A DNA stretch of 64,000 nucleotides from Sinimarinibacterium flocculans (GCF_003201205.1 NZ_QICN01000004.1:296160-360159); one strand, 5' to 3'; counted from the first letter of the stretch, positions 18,537 to 29,829 are shown. Numbers and translations are program-made. Notes: a model not told the origin generated them from the sequence alone.

Positions 18537-19910
18537 ATGAGAATCGTGCGGGCGGGACTGCTGGCGCTGTGTCTGGCCGGCTGCGGTGGCAACGGCGAGC
18601 CGGAGGCGGATGTCGCGCCGCCGCAGGCCGAGGCTTTCGTGCGCGATTGCAGCTGGCTGTCGCACGAGGATCCGGAGCTGATGAACGTCTTCTTCCCGGA
18701 TACCCAGGCGCACTACTGGCTCGGCGTGTTTGCGATCCCTCCGGGCGGCGAGCTGCTGCTCGAGGGCGAGTTCCCGCACGCCCGCTACATGTCGTTCAAT
18801 CTCTACGATCCGACGCTGGCGCCGTTCGAGGGCATGAACGATGTGTCCATCGTGCCGGATGCCGGGTCGGTCAATCCCTTCGTGCCCGGGGCGGCGCGTG
18901 ATGGGGACGCCCGGCGCTATACCCTGCGCGTCGTCGCCGAGGCGGCGCCGGAAGATCCGGCGCAGCGCGCACCCAACACGCTCTATGCCGGCATCGAGGG
19001 CATCCCGGTGCCTGGCGGCGTGATCATGTATCGCATCTACGTGCCGGACGAAGGTGCTTCGCTTGCCGGCAACGTCGATCTGCCGGACTTCCGCTACTTC
19101 CTGCCGGGCGGCAGCGAACTGCCGGTGCCCGACGCCTGCGCCTTTCTCGAGCAGACCCGGCTGGGCTCCGGGCTCAACGCGCAGCTCGCGTCGATGAACC
19201 TCTCGGTCGCGCCGATTCCGCTGTCGCCGACCGATCCGCTCGACTGGAAGCGCTTCCACAATCCGTTGCTGACCGTCGTCGAAAGGACCGGTCCGGTCAT
19301 CGGCGATCTGCCGATCTACGACACGCTGCGCGGACTCGCGCTGGACAGCGGTCTGCAAGGCGGTTTCATGAGCAACCGCGACAATGCCTACATCGCGGCG
19401 GCGATCAACAACAGCGCGGGCGAACTGCTGGTCTTCGGCGCGCAGGCACCGACGACACCGCGCACCTACGAAGGTGCGCCGGTGATGGCAGCGGCGCAGC
19501 TGCGCTACCTGTCGATCTGCACGGTCGACTTCCCGACGCAGCGCTACTGGGATTGTCTTTACGACGAGCAGCTGCAGCGCGACGGGCAGGACCGTTACCT
19601 GGTCGTCATCAGCCACGCCGACGAGCGGCCTGCGAACGCCAGGCCCGAGTGCGGTGTGACCTGGCTCAACTGGGGTCCGCTGTCCGCCGCGGCCGTCATC
19701 CTGCGCAACATGCTGCCGGCGCCGGGCTTCCTGCAGGCGGTGCAGCAGATCGAGGCGCTCGATACCGAGCGCGAGGTGATGCAGGACTACTACCCGTACG
19801 GCACCTACACCGATCGCGTGGCCTTCGAGGCGTTGAGCATCGATCCGCAGGGCGGGGCAGACGCCTGCCGGGTGGACGCCAGCGCCCTGTTGCAGCGCGC
19901 CCGCGGCTGA
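18537..19910 (+). CDS. Predicted lipoprotein of unknown function, first gene of a six-gene operon
   Basis: A 457-residue exported protein. A short signal ends in the lipobox LAGC (C16). I do not recognise a characterised domain. The mature part has a beta-rich segment around HARYMSFNLYDPTLAPFEGM, then a predicted surface region with VPGGVIMYRIYVPDEG and DLPDFRYFLPGGSELPVPDA. The YMSFN and MYRIY features loosely recall DUF1214/DUF1254-type proteins, but this is weak. ATG 18537 follows GCGAGGAGCCGAGG. It lies downstream of the tandem operator and is followed after 17 bases by a CocE-type hydrolase, so the product is probably part of the same envelope system. Confidence 0.75.
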   Translation: MRIVRAGLLALCLAGCGGNGEPEADVAPPQAEAFVRDCSWLSHEDPELMNVFFPDTQAHYWLGVFAIPPGGELLLEGEFPHARYMSFNLYDPTLAPFEGMNDVSIVPDAGSVNPFVPGAARDGDARRYTLRVVAEAAPEDPAQRAPNTLYAGIEGIPVPGGVIMYRIYVPDEGASLAGNVDLPDFRYFLPGGSELPVPDACAFLEQTRLGSGLNAQLASMNLSVAPIPLSPTDPLDWKRFHNPLLTVVERTGPVIGDLPIYDTLRGLALDSGLQGGFMSNRDNAYIAAAINNSAGELLVFGAQAPTTPRTYEGAPVMAAAQLRYLSICTVDFPTQRYWDCLYDEQLQRDGQDRYLVVISHADERPANARPECGVTWLNWGPLSAAAVILRNMLPAPGFLQAVQQIEALDTEREVMQDYYPYGTYTDRVAFEALSIDPQGGADACRVDASALLQRARG

Positions 19911-19927
19911 GCGTTCCCGGAGTCCAC

Positions 19928-21772
19928 ATGTTGCGAATCCTTCCTTGCGGACGGGCGTTGCTGCCCGCGATCTGGTGCTGCCTGATGAGCGCCTGCGGCA
20001 GCAGCGCAGACGGCGGCGCCGAGCCGGCGCCGGTGTGGCCACAGTACGAGCGTCCGGCGTCGTTCGACGGCATTGCCAAGGTCGGCGGTCTGAAGATCGT
20101 TCTGCGCGACGGCATCAAGCTGTCGGCGAGCGTGCTGTTGCCTGCCGATGCGGACGGAGAGGCGGCGCAGGGGCCGTTCCCAGTGATCCTGACACAAACC
20201 GGCTACAACAAGAGCGTGCCGCTGCTGCGCACGTCCAACGAGTATTTCGTGCGTCGCGGCTATGCGCATGTCAGCGTCGACGTCCGTGGAACGGGCCTGT
20301 CGGAGGGCGAGTGGGAAGCCTTCAGCGAAACCGAGCAGGCGGACTACCGGGAAGTGCTCGACTGGGTGGCCGGCCAGCCCTGGAGCGACGGCCGCATCGG
20401 CACCTGGGGCGCGTCGTTCGCCGCGATCACGCAGTTGTTCACCGCGGCGCACCGGCATCCGGCCCACAAGGCGGTGTTCGCGATCGTGCCGATGGGCGAC
20501 GCCTACCGCGACATCGTCTTCACCGGCGGCCAGATCAACGCCGGTTTCATTCCGCTGTGGATGGGCCTGGTGACAGCGCTGGGCCTGATTCCGGCCGAAC
20601 CCGACCCGGCAGCGCTGCAGGTGTTGCCGCAGCATCTGCTCAGCGCGCTGACGAACTTCCAGGTGCCGGTCATCACCCGCTCCTTGCTCGGACTGGGCGA
20701 TCAGAACCACGACGGACCGTTCTGGCGCACACGCTCGCCGCTGGAGGTCGCCGACCGCATCCGCACGCCGACCTTCGTCGTCGGCGGTCTCAACGACATC
20801 TTCCAGCGCGGCGAGCCGCTGCTCTACGAGGCCATCCGGCGCAACACCGAGGCGCGGTTGCTGATCGGACCGTGGATGCATGTCGCCGGATCGTCGGGCG
20901 AAGGGCTGCCGGCGGACGGCGTGCCCGATCTCGATCACATCGCGCTGATGTGGTTCGACCGCCATCTGCTCGGCATCGACAGTGACGCGGATGCGATTCC
21001 CGAGGTCACGCAGTACGTCTACGGGGCCGATCGCTATGTGACCAGCGGCGGCTGGCCGCATCCCGATGCGCGGGCACAGCGCTGGTATCTGGGTGACGGC
21101 GGTCTGCTGACGCGCGAGATGCCGCGGGCGGACGGGGGCGCGGTCACGGTGCTACAGCAACCCCTGAACGGGCTGTGCTCGACCAGCACCGCGCAATGGA
21201 CGGCCGGCGTCATCGGCGCCGTGCCGCTGCCGTGCCAGAGGGACAACCGCTACAACGAGTTGCTCGAAGCCACCTACACGACGGCGCCGATGGTGCAGGA
21301 CATGTACATCGACGGACCGATCCAGGCCGATCTGTGGATCTCGACGACGGCAGGCGACGCCGGCGTGCTGGTGCGCGTGACCGATGTGTCGCCCGACGGG
21401 GTCTCGCGCGAGATCACCAACGGCATTCTCACGGCGTCGCTGCGCGCGGTCGATGAAACGCGCTCGCGCTATCTCGACGGCGAGATGATCCAGCCGTGGC
21501 ATCCGTTCACCGCCGACTCGCGACTCGAGGTCGGCCGCGGCAACCCGGTGCGCGTCCCGGTCGAGGTGTTTCCGACCAGCCTGCTGATCCGCGCCGGACA
21601 CCGGCTGCGCATCACCGTCGGTGCCAGCGACTTCCCTCACGGTCTGCCGCCGCTGCCGGACCTCGTCGACCAGGCCGTCGGCCTGCTGACGATCCACAGC
21701 GATGCAGAGCGACCGTCGAGCGTCGTGCTGCCGGTCGTGCCTGCATCGGACATCGCTGCGCCGTCGCGCTGA
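19928..21772 (+). CDS. CocE/NonD-family alpha/beta hydrolase, predicted exported lipoprotein
   Basis: A 614-residue S15/CocE-type hydrolase. The N-terminus is hydrophobic and ends in MSACGSS (C23), a weak lipobox. The hydrolase domain covers about residues 50-340, with a predicted triad of S163 (GTWGASFAA), D290 (VVGGLNDIFQRGE) and H318 (IGPWMHVAG). The C-terminal X-Pro dipeptidyl-peptidase jelly-roll domain follows (VQDMYIDGPIQADLWISTTA). The nucleophile elbow is GASFA rather than the commoner GxSYxG. Family members hydrolyse esters, amides or acyl-peptides; the substrate here is unknown. Extracytoplasmic placement is predicted from the N-terminus. Confidence 0.86.
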   Translation: MLRILPCGRALLPAIWCCLMSACGSSADGGAEPAPVWPQYERPASFDGIAKVGGLKIVLRDGIKLSASVLLPADADGEAAQGPFPVILTQTGYNKSVPLLRTSNEYFVRRGYAHVSVDVRGTGLSEGEWEAFSETEQADYREVLDWVAGQPWSDGRIGTWGASFAAITQLFTAAHRHPAHKAVFAIVPMGDAYRDIVFTGGQINAGFIPLWMGLVTALGLIPAEPDPAALQVLPQHLLSALTNFQVPVITRSLLGLGDQNHDGPFWRTRSPLEVADRIRTPTFVVGGLNDIFQRGEPLLYEAIRRNTEARLLIGPWMHVAGSSGEGLPADGVPDLDHIALMWFDRHLLGIDSDADAIPEVTQYVYGADRYVTSGGWPHPDARAQRWYLGDGGLLTREMPRADGGAVTVLQQPLNGLCSTSTAQWTAGVIGAVPLPCQRDNRYNELLEATYTTAPMVQDMYIDGPIQADLWISTTAGDAGVLVRVTDVSPDGVSREITNGILTASLRAVDETRSRYLDGEMIQPWHPFTADSRLEVGRGNPVRVPVEVFPTSLLIRAGHRLRITVGASDFPHGLPPLPDLVDQAVGLLTIHSDAERPSSVVLPVVPASDIAAPSR

Positions 21773-21810
21773 TGGCCGGCCCAACAGAACCATCGACGAG
21801 GAGGCACGCC

Positions 21811-23907
21811 ATGCAGGCCAGGCGTTCGATTGCTGCGGTCTTCGCGGCTGCGTGGGCGGTATTCGCCGGTGGTTGCGGCAGTAGCAGCACACCCGGCTCG
21901 GCCGTTCCCGATCCGGTGCCGACAGCCTGCGATCCGCCGGCACTCAAGGCGGCAAGTCCGGGTGACGCGCAGGCGGATGCCGCCGGGCTCGGGCAGATGT
22001 TCGAGCAGATCGAGCTGGCGGGTCTGACGGACGTCGTCGTCGAGGCTGGCACCGGCGGACTGGCCACGGCCGATCTGAACGGCGACGGCCTGCCGGATCT
22101 GTTTGCCGTCAGCGAGGAGGGCCTGTTCCCGGATGCGCTGCGCCTGTACATCAACCAGGGATGCTGGCAGTTCGTCCGCGAGACCGTAACGCTGATCAAT
22201 CCGGGCGGGCTGCCCGAAGGCAATCACGCCATTCCGGTGTTCGCGGATTTCGATGGTGACGGGCTGCTGGACTTCTATCTCACCGGCGATCCGGCCACGC
22301 TCGGCACCGAGCCCCATCCGAACATGCTGTTTCTCGCCCGCGGCGACTACCGCACCTTCGAAGAGGTGGGGCGCCGCATGGGCGTGGCCAGCGAGACGGC
22401 CTACAGCCGCCAGTCCTCCGTTGCGGACATCGACGGCGATGGCTGGCTCGACATCGCCGTGGCCGCAGACCAGATCGGCGATCGCACGTTCCGTCCGGGC
22501 GTGCCCTGGCAGCGGCTGTTCCTGTATCGGCCGGCTTCCGGGTCTTCGCGCTTCGAGGATGGCCACTTCGAGGACATCGGTGGCACGCCGACGATCCCCG
22601 GCTTCGGCGGCGAGCCGACCAGCGATCCCGGGCACGATCGCGCCTCGCCGAGCATCCTGCTGCGCGACATCGACGAGGACGGCGACATCGACCTGGTGCA
22701 GAGCTACCACGTCGACATGCTGTTCTCGCAGTGGTTTCACCCGCAGGCGACCGGCGAGAACCATCACGGCGTATTCGTGTGGAAGAACCGGCGGGCGCAG
22801 ATCGGCGCGCTGCACTTCGAACAGGAGCTGCCCGGAACCGGCGGCCTGGCCGAGGAAGGCTGGTCGCGCTACAGCGTCGTGCAACAGCAGTACGTGCCGG
22901 TGCAGCACGCCATCGGCCTGCCGTACCTGAGCGCGGCCGATGTCGACAACGACGACGATCTCGATCTGCTCGCCGTCGGACCGACCGACACCGGCTGGCA
23001 TGTGCACACCGACCAGATCGCCGCGAAGTTCTGGCGCAACGAAGGCAACGCGGGCTTTCGCAGTGCGCTCGACGAGATCGGCCTCGGCGCGCTCGACTGG
23101 GGTTATGGCGAGTGGTTCGCGTTCATGGAGGCCGAACCGCCGCCGCTCGTCGACACCGCACAGGCGGTCGTCTGCGCCACGTCCAACCAGAAACCGAAGT
23201 GTCTGGCGCAGAGCCCGGCGGAACACAGCTTCTACCATGCCGATTCGGTCTGGGCGGACTTCGACAACGACGGCTGGATCGACCTGCTCGCCGTCGACCG
23301 GCGCGAGAACCAGACCGGTTACGGCAAGCTGCGGAACATGCTGTTCATGAATCGCGGCGACGGCCGTTTCGAGCTCAAGGCCACCGGCTTTTCCGGCATC
23401 GACGAGAACAGCATCGCCGCCGAGGCAGCCGATCTCAACGGCGACGGACTGCTCGATCTCTACCTGATGAAGGACGTCACCAACTCGTCGCCGTTCTCCC
23501 GCGACGACGGGCGGATCACGCCGCACAGCGAGTTCACCGACAGCGTCTTCTGGAACACGGGCGTGCTGGGCGGCCGCGACAACCACTGGGTCATCGTGCG
23601 TCTTTCCGGCCTGCCGCATGGCCGGCTCGTCGGGGCAAAGCTGCGTCTGCGCGATGCGCAGGGGCGTCTGCTCGGGCGGCGCGACCTGTTTCCCGTGACC
23701 TCGTACAAGACTTCGGTGCACCTCGAGGCGCATTTCGGTCTGGGCCGGACGACCTCGCCCCGGCTCGAGATCGAGTTGCCGGACGGCGGCATCGTCCAGG
23801 CGGGGGCGCTGACCATCGACGCCGTCGTCGAGGTCGACGTCGCCACCGGGAGCGTCTCAGTCGTGCGCAGGGCCACCGGCCAGCGTGCGGCGGAGGACGC
23901 GTCATGA
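21811..23907 (+). CDS. FG-GAP/VCBS-repeat protein with C-terminal ASPIC/UnbV-like domain, predicted lipoprotein
   Basis: A 698-residue exported protein with a putative lipobox (AGGC, C22). At least seven calcium-binding-type repeats are visible, including DLNGDGLPDLF, DFDGDGLLDFYL, DIDGDGWLDIAV, DIDEDGDIDLVQ, DVDNDDDLDLLAV, DFDNDGWIDLLAV and DLNGDGLLDLYL. They fit an integrin-like beta-propeller. The last 110 residues (DNHWVIVRLSGLPHGRLVGA, then DGGIVQAGALTID) resemble the ASPIC/UnbV module. Function is unknown; such proteins are often surface adhesins or scaffolds. ATG 21811 follows GACGAGGAGG. The stop overlaps the next gene's ATG (ATGA). Confidence 0.85.
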   Translation: MQARRSIAAVFAAAWAVFAGGCGSSSTPGSAVPDPVPTACDPPALKAASPGDAQADAAGLGQMFEQIELAGLTDVVVEAGTGGLATADLNGDGLPDLFAVSEEGLFPDALRLYINQGCWQFVRETVTLINPGGLPEGNHAIPVFADFDGDGLLDFYLTGDPATLGTEPHPNMLFLARGDYRTFEEVGRRMGVASETAYSRQSSVADIDGDGWLDIAVAADQIGDRTFRPGVPWQRLFLYRPASGSSRFEDGHFEDIGGTPTIPGFGGEPTSDPGHDRASPSILLRDIDEDGDIDLVQSYHVDMLFSQWFHPQATGENHHGVFVWKNRRAQIGALHFEQELPGTGGLAEEGWSRYSVVQQQYVPVQHAIGLPYLSAADVDNDDDLDLLAVGPTDTGWHVHTDQIAAKFWRNEGNAGFRSALDEIGLGALDWGYGEWFAFMEAEPPPLVDTAQAVVCATSNQKPKCLAQSPAEHSFYHADSVWADFDNDGWIDLLAVDRRENQTGYGKLRNMLFMNRGDGRFELKATGFSGIDENSIAAEAADLNGDGLLDLYLMKDVTNSSPFSRDDGRITPHSEFTDSVFWNTGVLGGRDNHWVIVRLSGLPHGRLVGAKLRLRDAQGRLLGRRDLFPVTSYKTSVHLEAHFGLGRTTSPRLEIELPDGGIVQAGALTIDAVVEVDVATGSVSVVRRATGQRAAEDAS

Positions 23908-25955
23908 CGAGCGTCGCTATCCGTGTGTTCGCCGTGGCGTTGTCGTCGGTGCTGCTGGCGGCCTGCAGCAGCTCCGAGTTGCCGCAGATCGCGCCGCCGG
24001 TGGCGCCGGGCGAGTGCGGCGACCACACGCCGTACCGCAACGCGTACTTCGGCGACCTGCACGTGCACACCGCGTACTCGTTCGATGCCTACCTGTTCGG
24101 CAATCACGTGAACGATCCGCAGATCGCCTACGACTTCGCCAAGGGCGAGCGCATCCGGCTCAACGACAGCGCCAGGGGAGAGCGCTACGTCCAGCTTCAG
24201 CATCCGCTGGATTTCGCCGCGGTGACCGATCACAGCGAGTACGTCGGCGAGGTGCGCATGTGCACCGATCCCGAGCAGAGTCCGCTCGCCTATCACGATC
24301 CGCTGTGTCTGCAGTTCCGTACCGCGCAGCCCGGCGACAGTGTCGGCTTCCTGGTCTGGGGGCTGCGGCTGACGCGGCCGTATTACGGCCGGCACCTGTT
24401 CTGCGTCTACGGCGACTGCCCCGCTGCCGCGCAGAGCGTCTGGGAGCAGACCGTCCGCGTCACCAACGCCGAGAACGCGCCCTGTCGTTTCACCGCATTC
24501 AACGGGTACGAGTACAGCCCCTCGTCCGACGGCAGCCGCATGCACCGCAACATCATCTTCCGTGGCAACGAGGTGCCGCAGGCGCCGGTCAGCTATTTCG
24601 ATGCGCCGGAGCCGATCGAGCTGTTCCGCCGGCTCAATGACGTCTGCAGGCCGGAGGACGGCTGCGAGTATCTGTCGATTCCGCACAACTCCAACCTGTC
24701 GCACGGGCGGCTGCTGTGGGCCGATCCCGAGCGCTTCTCCGATCCGCAGTACGTGGCGGATCTGCGCGAGATCTCGCGGCTCAATCCGGTGCTCGAGATG
24801 ATGCAGATCAAGGGGGCCAGCGAGTGCAAGCTGGGCCTGGGCGGCAGTACCGACGAGGAGTGCGAGTTCGAGCAGGTGCGGGCCAAGCCGCTGTGCTGTG
24901 ACGCTGCCAACGGCATCACCGAGCACTGTGTCGATCCGCTGCCATCGGTGCCGTTCCGTGGAGAACCGAACTGCCACGAGGTCTGCCCGGGCGACCGGCC
25001 GCGCGCGTTCCAGAACGAGCCCGACAACTCGCAGGGATGTCTGGCCAGCCACGACTTTCTTCGCGGCGCATTCCTCAAGGGCATGGCTGCGCAGAAGACC
25101 CTCGGCTTCAATCCGAATCGCTATGCGCTGATCGGCTCGACCGACAATCACAACGCCGCCTCGGGCGACACCGAAGAAGCCGGCGGGCCGGGTGCGGTAC
25201 TCGGCTGGGAGGGCGCGCACGGCGGCCAGGACGACGACCCGGAAGAGCGCTTCGACGTGCTCACGAATATCGGCCGCATCACCAACCCCGGCGGACTCGC
25301 CGGCATCTGGGCCGAGCAGAACACGCGTGAATCACTGTACGCCGCGCTGATGCGGGGTGAGGTGTTCGCCACCAGCGGCACGCGTCTGCGGCTGCGGCTG
25401 TTCGCCGGCGACTATCCGTCCGGACTCTGCAACGAGCCGGACGAGCGCCTCAAGCGCATCGCCTACGAACAGGGGGTGCCGATGGGCGGCGACATTCCGC
25501 TGACGGCGGCCGGCATACCGCGCTTCCTGGTCCAGGTTCTCGCCGACCGGCACCCGCTGCAACGCACGCAGATCGTCAAGCTGTGGGTCGATGCGCAAGG
25601 GCAGGGGCACGAACGGATCTTCGAACTCGGCCGCTATGCCGAGCCTGCGGCGGTCGACGAGCAGTGCGGGGTGCGGTTCTCGGTCCCGCCGGAGTCGCGC
25701 ATGTCCGCCTGCCATGAGTGGCAGGACCCGGATTTCGATCCCGCGCAGGCCGCGAGCTACTACGCGCGCGTGTTCGAGGATCGCAGCTGCCGCTGGACCG
25801 GGCACCTGTGCGCCGCATTGCAGCGGTCCGGCGAGTTGCACTGCGCCGACCAGCCGCAGCACCCCTGCTGCACCAGCGGCGAGGACGCGGTGATCAAGGT
25901 CCAGCAGGAGCGCGCGTGGTCATCGCCACTCTGGTACGCGCCGGGGTCGCCATGA
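23904..25955 (+). CDS. DUF3604 family protein with PHP-like metal motifs, cysteine-rich lipoprotein
   Basis: A 683-residue lipoprotein (lipobox LLAAC, C21) of the DUF3604 family. PHP/amidohydrolase-like metal ligands are visible: HxH in FGDLHVHTAYSFDA, a DH in AVTDHSEYVGE, IPHNSN, and GSTDNHNAASG. A Glu/Asp-rich acidic segment precedes the C-terminal beta domain. The mature protein has 24 cysteines besides the lipid-attached one, including two CC pairs, suggesting many disulfides. No reaction is established for DUF3604; hydrolase or phosphoesterase activity is an inference from the motifs. Translation is coupled to the genes on both sides by ATGA overlaps. Confidence 0.88.
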   Translation: MTSVAIRVFAVALSSVLLAACSSSELPQIAPPVAPGECGDHTPYRNAYFGDLHVHTAYSFDAYLFGNHVNDPQIAYDFAKGERIRLNDSARGERYVQLQHPLDFAAVTDHSEYVGEVRMCTDPEQSPLAYHDPLCLQFRTAQPGDSVGFLVWGLRLTRPYYGRHLFCVYGDCPAAAQSVWEQTVRVTNAENAPCRFTAFNGYEYSPSSDGSRMHRNIIFRGNEVPQAPVSYFDAPEPIELFRRLNDVCRPEDGCEYLSIPHNSNLSHGRLLWADPERFSDPQYVADLREISRLNPVLEMMQIKGASECKLGLGGSTDEECEFEQVRAKPLCCDAANGITEHCVDPLPSVPFRGEPNCHEVCPGDRPRAFQNEPDNSQGCLASHDFLRGAFLKGMAAQKTLGFNPNRYALIGSTDNHNAASGDTEEAGGPGAVLGWEGAHGGQDDDPEERFDVLTNIGRITNPGGLAGIWAEQNTRESLYAALMRGEVFATSGTRLRLRLFAGDYPSGLCNEPDERLKRIAYEQGVPMGGDIPLTAAGIPRFLVQVLADRHPLQRTQIVKLWVDAQGQGHERIFELGRYAEPAAVDEQCGVRFSVPPESRMSACHEWQDPDFDPAQAASYYARVFEDRSCRWTGHLCAALQRSGELHCADQPQHPCCTSGEDAVIKVQQERAWSSPLWYAPGSP

Positions 25956-26809
25956 GCACGCCCGATCGCGGCCCGACGGCGTGGGTCAAGCTCCGAGCGG
26001 GGCCGGAACTGCTGATGATTGCGCTCGGAGTGCTCGCCTTCGCGGTGGACGCGCTGCGCGTGCAGTCGTCGCTGCCACCGGTGCCGGGCGAAGACCGGCG
26101 CATCGAAGTGCCGGCTGCGGAAGCCCCGCGACAGACACCGCTGGCCCTTGCCGACGATGCCGTCGGCCAGCGGGGCGGCGAAGCGGAGACCGCGCGCTGG
26201 ATCCGCGCGGAGGTGTTGTATCGCGAAGCGCTGCGCCTGGGCCTCGACGAAGGCGATGTCATCGTGCGGCGTCGTCTCGTGCAGAAGATGGAGTACCTGC
26301 TCGAGGGCATGAGTGCCGTTCCCGAGTTCTCGCCGGCGGAAGTCGAGCGCTACTTCCACACGCACGCGGAGCGCTATCGGCAGACGCAGGCCTACACATT
26401 CACGCACCGCTTCTTCAGCAGCGAGCGCGGGATCGATGCAGCCACCGCGCGTGCGCGCGAGGCGTTGTCGCAGTTGCGCGACGGCACGGCACTCGCGGAG
26501 ACACTCGGTGACCCGTATACGGACGGCAACCGCCACGGGCAGATGCCGGCAGCGCGCGTGTTGCAGCGCTTCGGCGACGCGTTCCTGCAGGGTCTGGATC
26601 GCGCGCCGGCGGGCGAGTGGTCGGGACCGCTGCGCTCGCGGCACGGCGTCCATCTGGTGCGTCGCGAGCGGACGCATCCGTCGCGACTGCCGTCGCTCGA
26701 TGAGGTCCGTGCAACCGTCGTGCGTGATCTGGTCGATGAACTGCGTCGCCGCCAGGTCGAGCAGCGCTACGGAGAGATCGAGGCGCGATATGAGATCGCG
26801 CGGCGCTGA
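25952..26809 (+). CDS. PpiC-type (parvulin) peptidyl-prolyl cis-trans isomerase, membrane anchored
   Basis: A 285-residue protein with one N-terminal transmembrane helix (ELLMIALGVLAFAVDALRV) and the rest predicted periplasmic. The region from about residue 100 resembles the SurA_N/parvulin layout: FSPAEVERYFHTHAERYRQT, then the parvulin core TFTHRFFSS, and RHGVHLVRRERT at its end. Parvulins isomerise Xaa-Pro bonds of secreted proteins. ATG 25952 overlaps the previous stop (ATGA), and the 3' end overlaps the HupE-like gene by 20 bases. It may help fold the operon's own lipoproteins. Confidence 0.82.
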   Translation: MSTPDRGPTAWVKLRAGPELLMIALGVLAFAVDALRVQSSLPPVPGEDRRIEVPAAEAPRQTPLALADDAVGQRGGEAETARWIRAEVLYREALRLGLDEGDVIVRRRLVQKMEYLLEGMSAVPEFSPAEVERYFHTHAERYRQTQAYTFTHRFFSSERGIDAATARAREALSQLRDGTALAETLGDPYTDGNRHGQMPAARVLQRFGDAFLQGLDRAPAGEWSGPLRSRHGVHLVRRERTHPSRLPSLDEVRATVVRDLVDELRRRQVEQRYGEIEARYEIARR

Positions 26810-27788
26810 CAAGTGGCGAGCGCTGACGCTGGCCTTGCTGCTGGCAGGGTCGGGCGCGGCCGTCGCACACGAGTTTCGCATCGCCTATGTCGAGGTGCGC
26901 GAGGACGACGCCGATCGCTACCACGTGTCCTGGCGCGCGCCGTTGCCGTTGTCGGCGCCGCCGCCGGTGACGCTCGTCGCGCACCCGGACTGCCGGCTGG
27001 ACGCCCGACGGCAGCTGACGCTGGAACGGCTCCAGGTGCGCGACTACCAGCTCGATTGCCGCGCCGCGCAAGCGTCCGGCTGGATCGCCCTGCGCGGACT
27101 GGAACGGGTACCGGACGACGCCCTGGTCACGATCGTCCGCGGCGACGGCAGCGAACGGTCGGTGCATCTGCGGGGCACCCGACAACGCGTCGATCTGGCG
27201 GCGCCGGCGGCGGCGAGTCCGGCCGCTGGCAGCCTGTTCGCCGAAGGGGTCACGCACGTGCTGGGCGGATACGACCACCTGCTCTACATCGCACTGCTGT
27301 TCCTGTTCCTGCGGCGCGACTGGCGTCAGCTGCTGGTGGGCGTCACCGTGTTCACCGGCGCGCACAGCCTGACGCTGGGTCTGGCGGCCGTCGGCTGGCT
27401 GCGGGTCCCGGTGCGGCCGGTTGAGGCCGTGATCGCGCTCACGATCGCCTACTTCGCCGTCTCGCTGCTGCGGGGGCGCAAGCCGCAGGGGACGGCGTGG
27501 CGCTGGCAGGCGGTGATTGCGCTGTGCGGCCTGGTCCACGGCCTCGGCTTCGCGAACAGCCTTGCCGGCCTCGGCCTATCGCGTGAGACGATGCTGTGGG
27601 GACTGTTCACGTTCAACCTGGGCATCGAGGCCGCGCAGCTCGCCTGTGTCGGGCTGGCCGGCGGGCTCGTGCTGGCATGCCGCCGCCTGAAGCTGTCGCG
27701 GGATCTCGGGCACGCCGCCGAGCACGGTGCAGCCCTGTGCGCGGGCGCGGTGGGCGTGTACTGGTATCTGCTGCGGCTGCTCGCCTGA
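26790..27788 (+). CDS. HupE/UreJ-like membrane protein with periplasmic N-terminal domain
   Basis: A 332-residue inner-membrane protein. A signal peptide (residues 1-26, ending AAVA) precedes an extracytoplasmic domain of about 115 residues. Six hydrophobic helices follow and contain the HupE/UreJ_2 signature GGYDHLLYIALLFLFLRRD and VFTGAHSLTLGLAAVG. His residues in both motifs suggest metal transport or sensing, as proposed for the hydrogenase/urease family, but no hydrogenase or urease is here. It is the last gene of the operon and starts inside the PPIase gene. Convergent uup lies 39 bases beyond. Confidence 0.84.
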   Translation: MRSRGADKWRALTLALLLAGSGAAVAHEFRIAYVEVREDDADRYHVSWRAPLPLSAPPPVTLVAHPDCRLDARRQLTLERLQVRDYQLDCRAAQASGWIALRGLERVPDDALVTIVRGDGSERSVHLRGTRQRVDLAAPAAASPAAGSLFAEGVTHVLGGYDHLLYIALLFLFLRRDWRQLLVGVTVFTGAHSLTLGLAAVGWLRVPVRPVEAVIALTIAYFAVSLLRGRKPQGTAWRWQAVIALCGLVHGLGFANSLAGLGLSRETMLWGLFTFNLGIEAAQLACVGLAGGLVLACRRLKLSRDLGHAAEHGAALCAGAVGVYWYLLRLLA

Positions 27789-27827
27789 ACCGATGGCTCG
27801 GCAGTCCCCGCCGCCGGGTTCACGCCG

Positions 27828-29702
<1,875 letters not shown>

Positions 29703-29829
29703 GGCGCGCGACGAGGCAGGGCGATGAAAGGGCGCCAAGTGTAGCCGCGGTCGTGCCGGGATCGCCCCGACGCGCGGAATGTCAGGCTGCCGCTAAAGTA
29801 CCGCGCACCGAGGCCGGTAGCGGAGCCCC

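Noticed and set aside
21637..23733. Long minus-strand open frame opposite the FG-GAP lipoprotein
   Set aside because: The plus frame has a lipobox and calcium repeats; the antisense product is compositionally biased.
26790..27788. Hydrogenase or urease accessory role for the HupE-like protein
   Set aside because: No hydrogenase or urease gene is in the window; the family match alone does not support that role.
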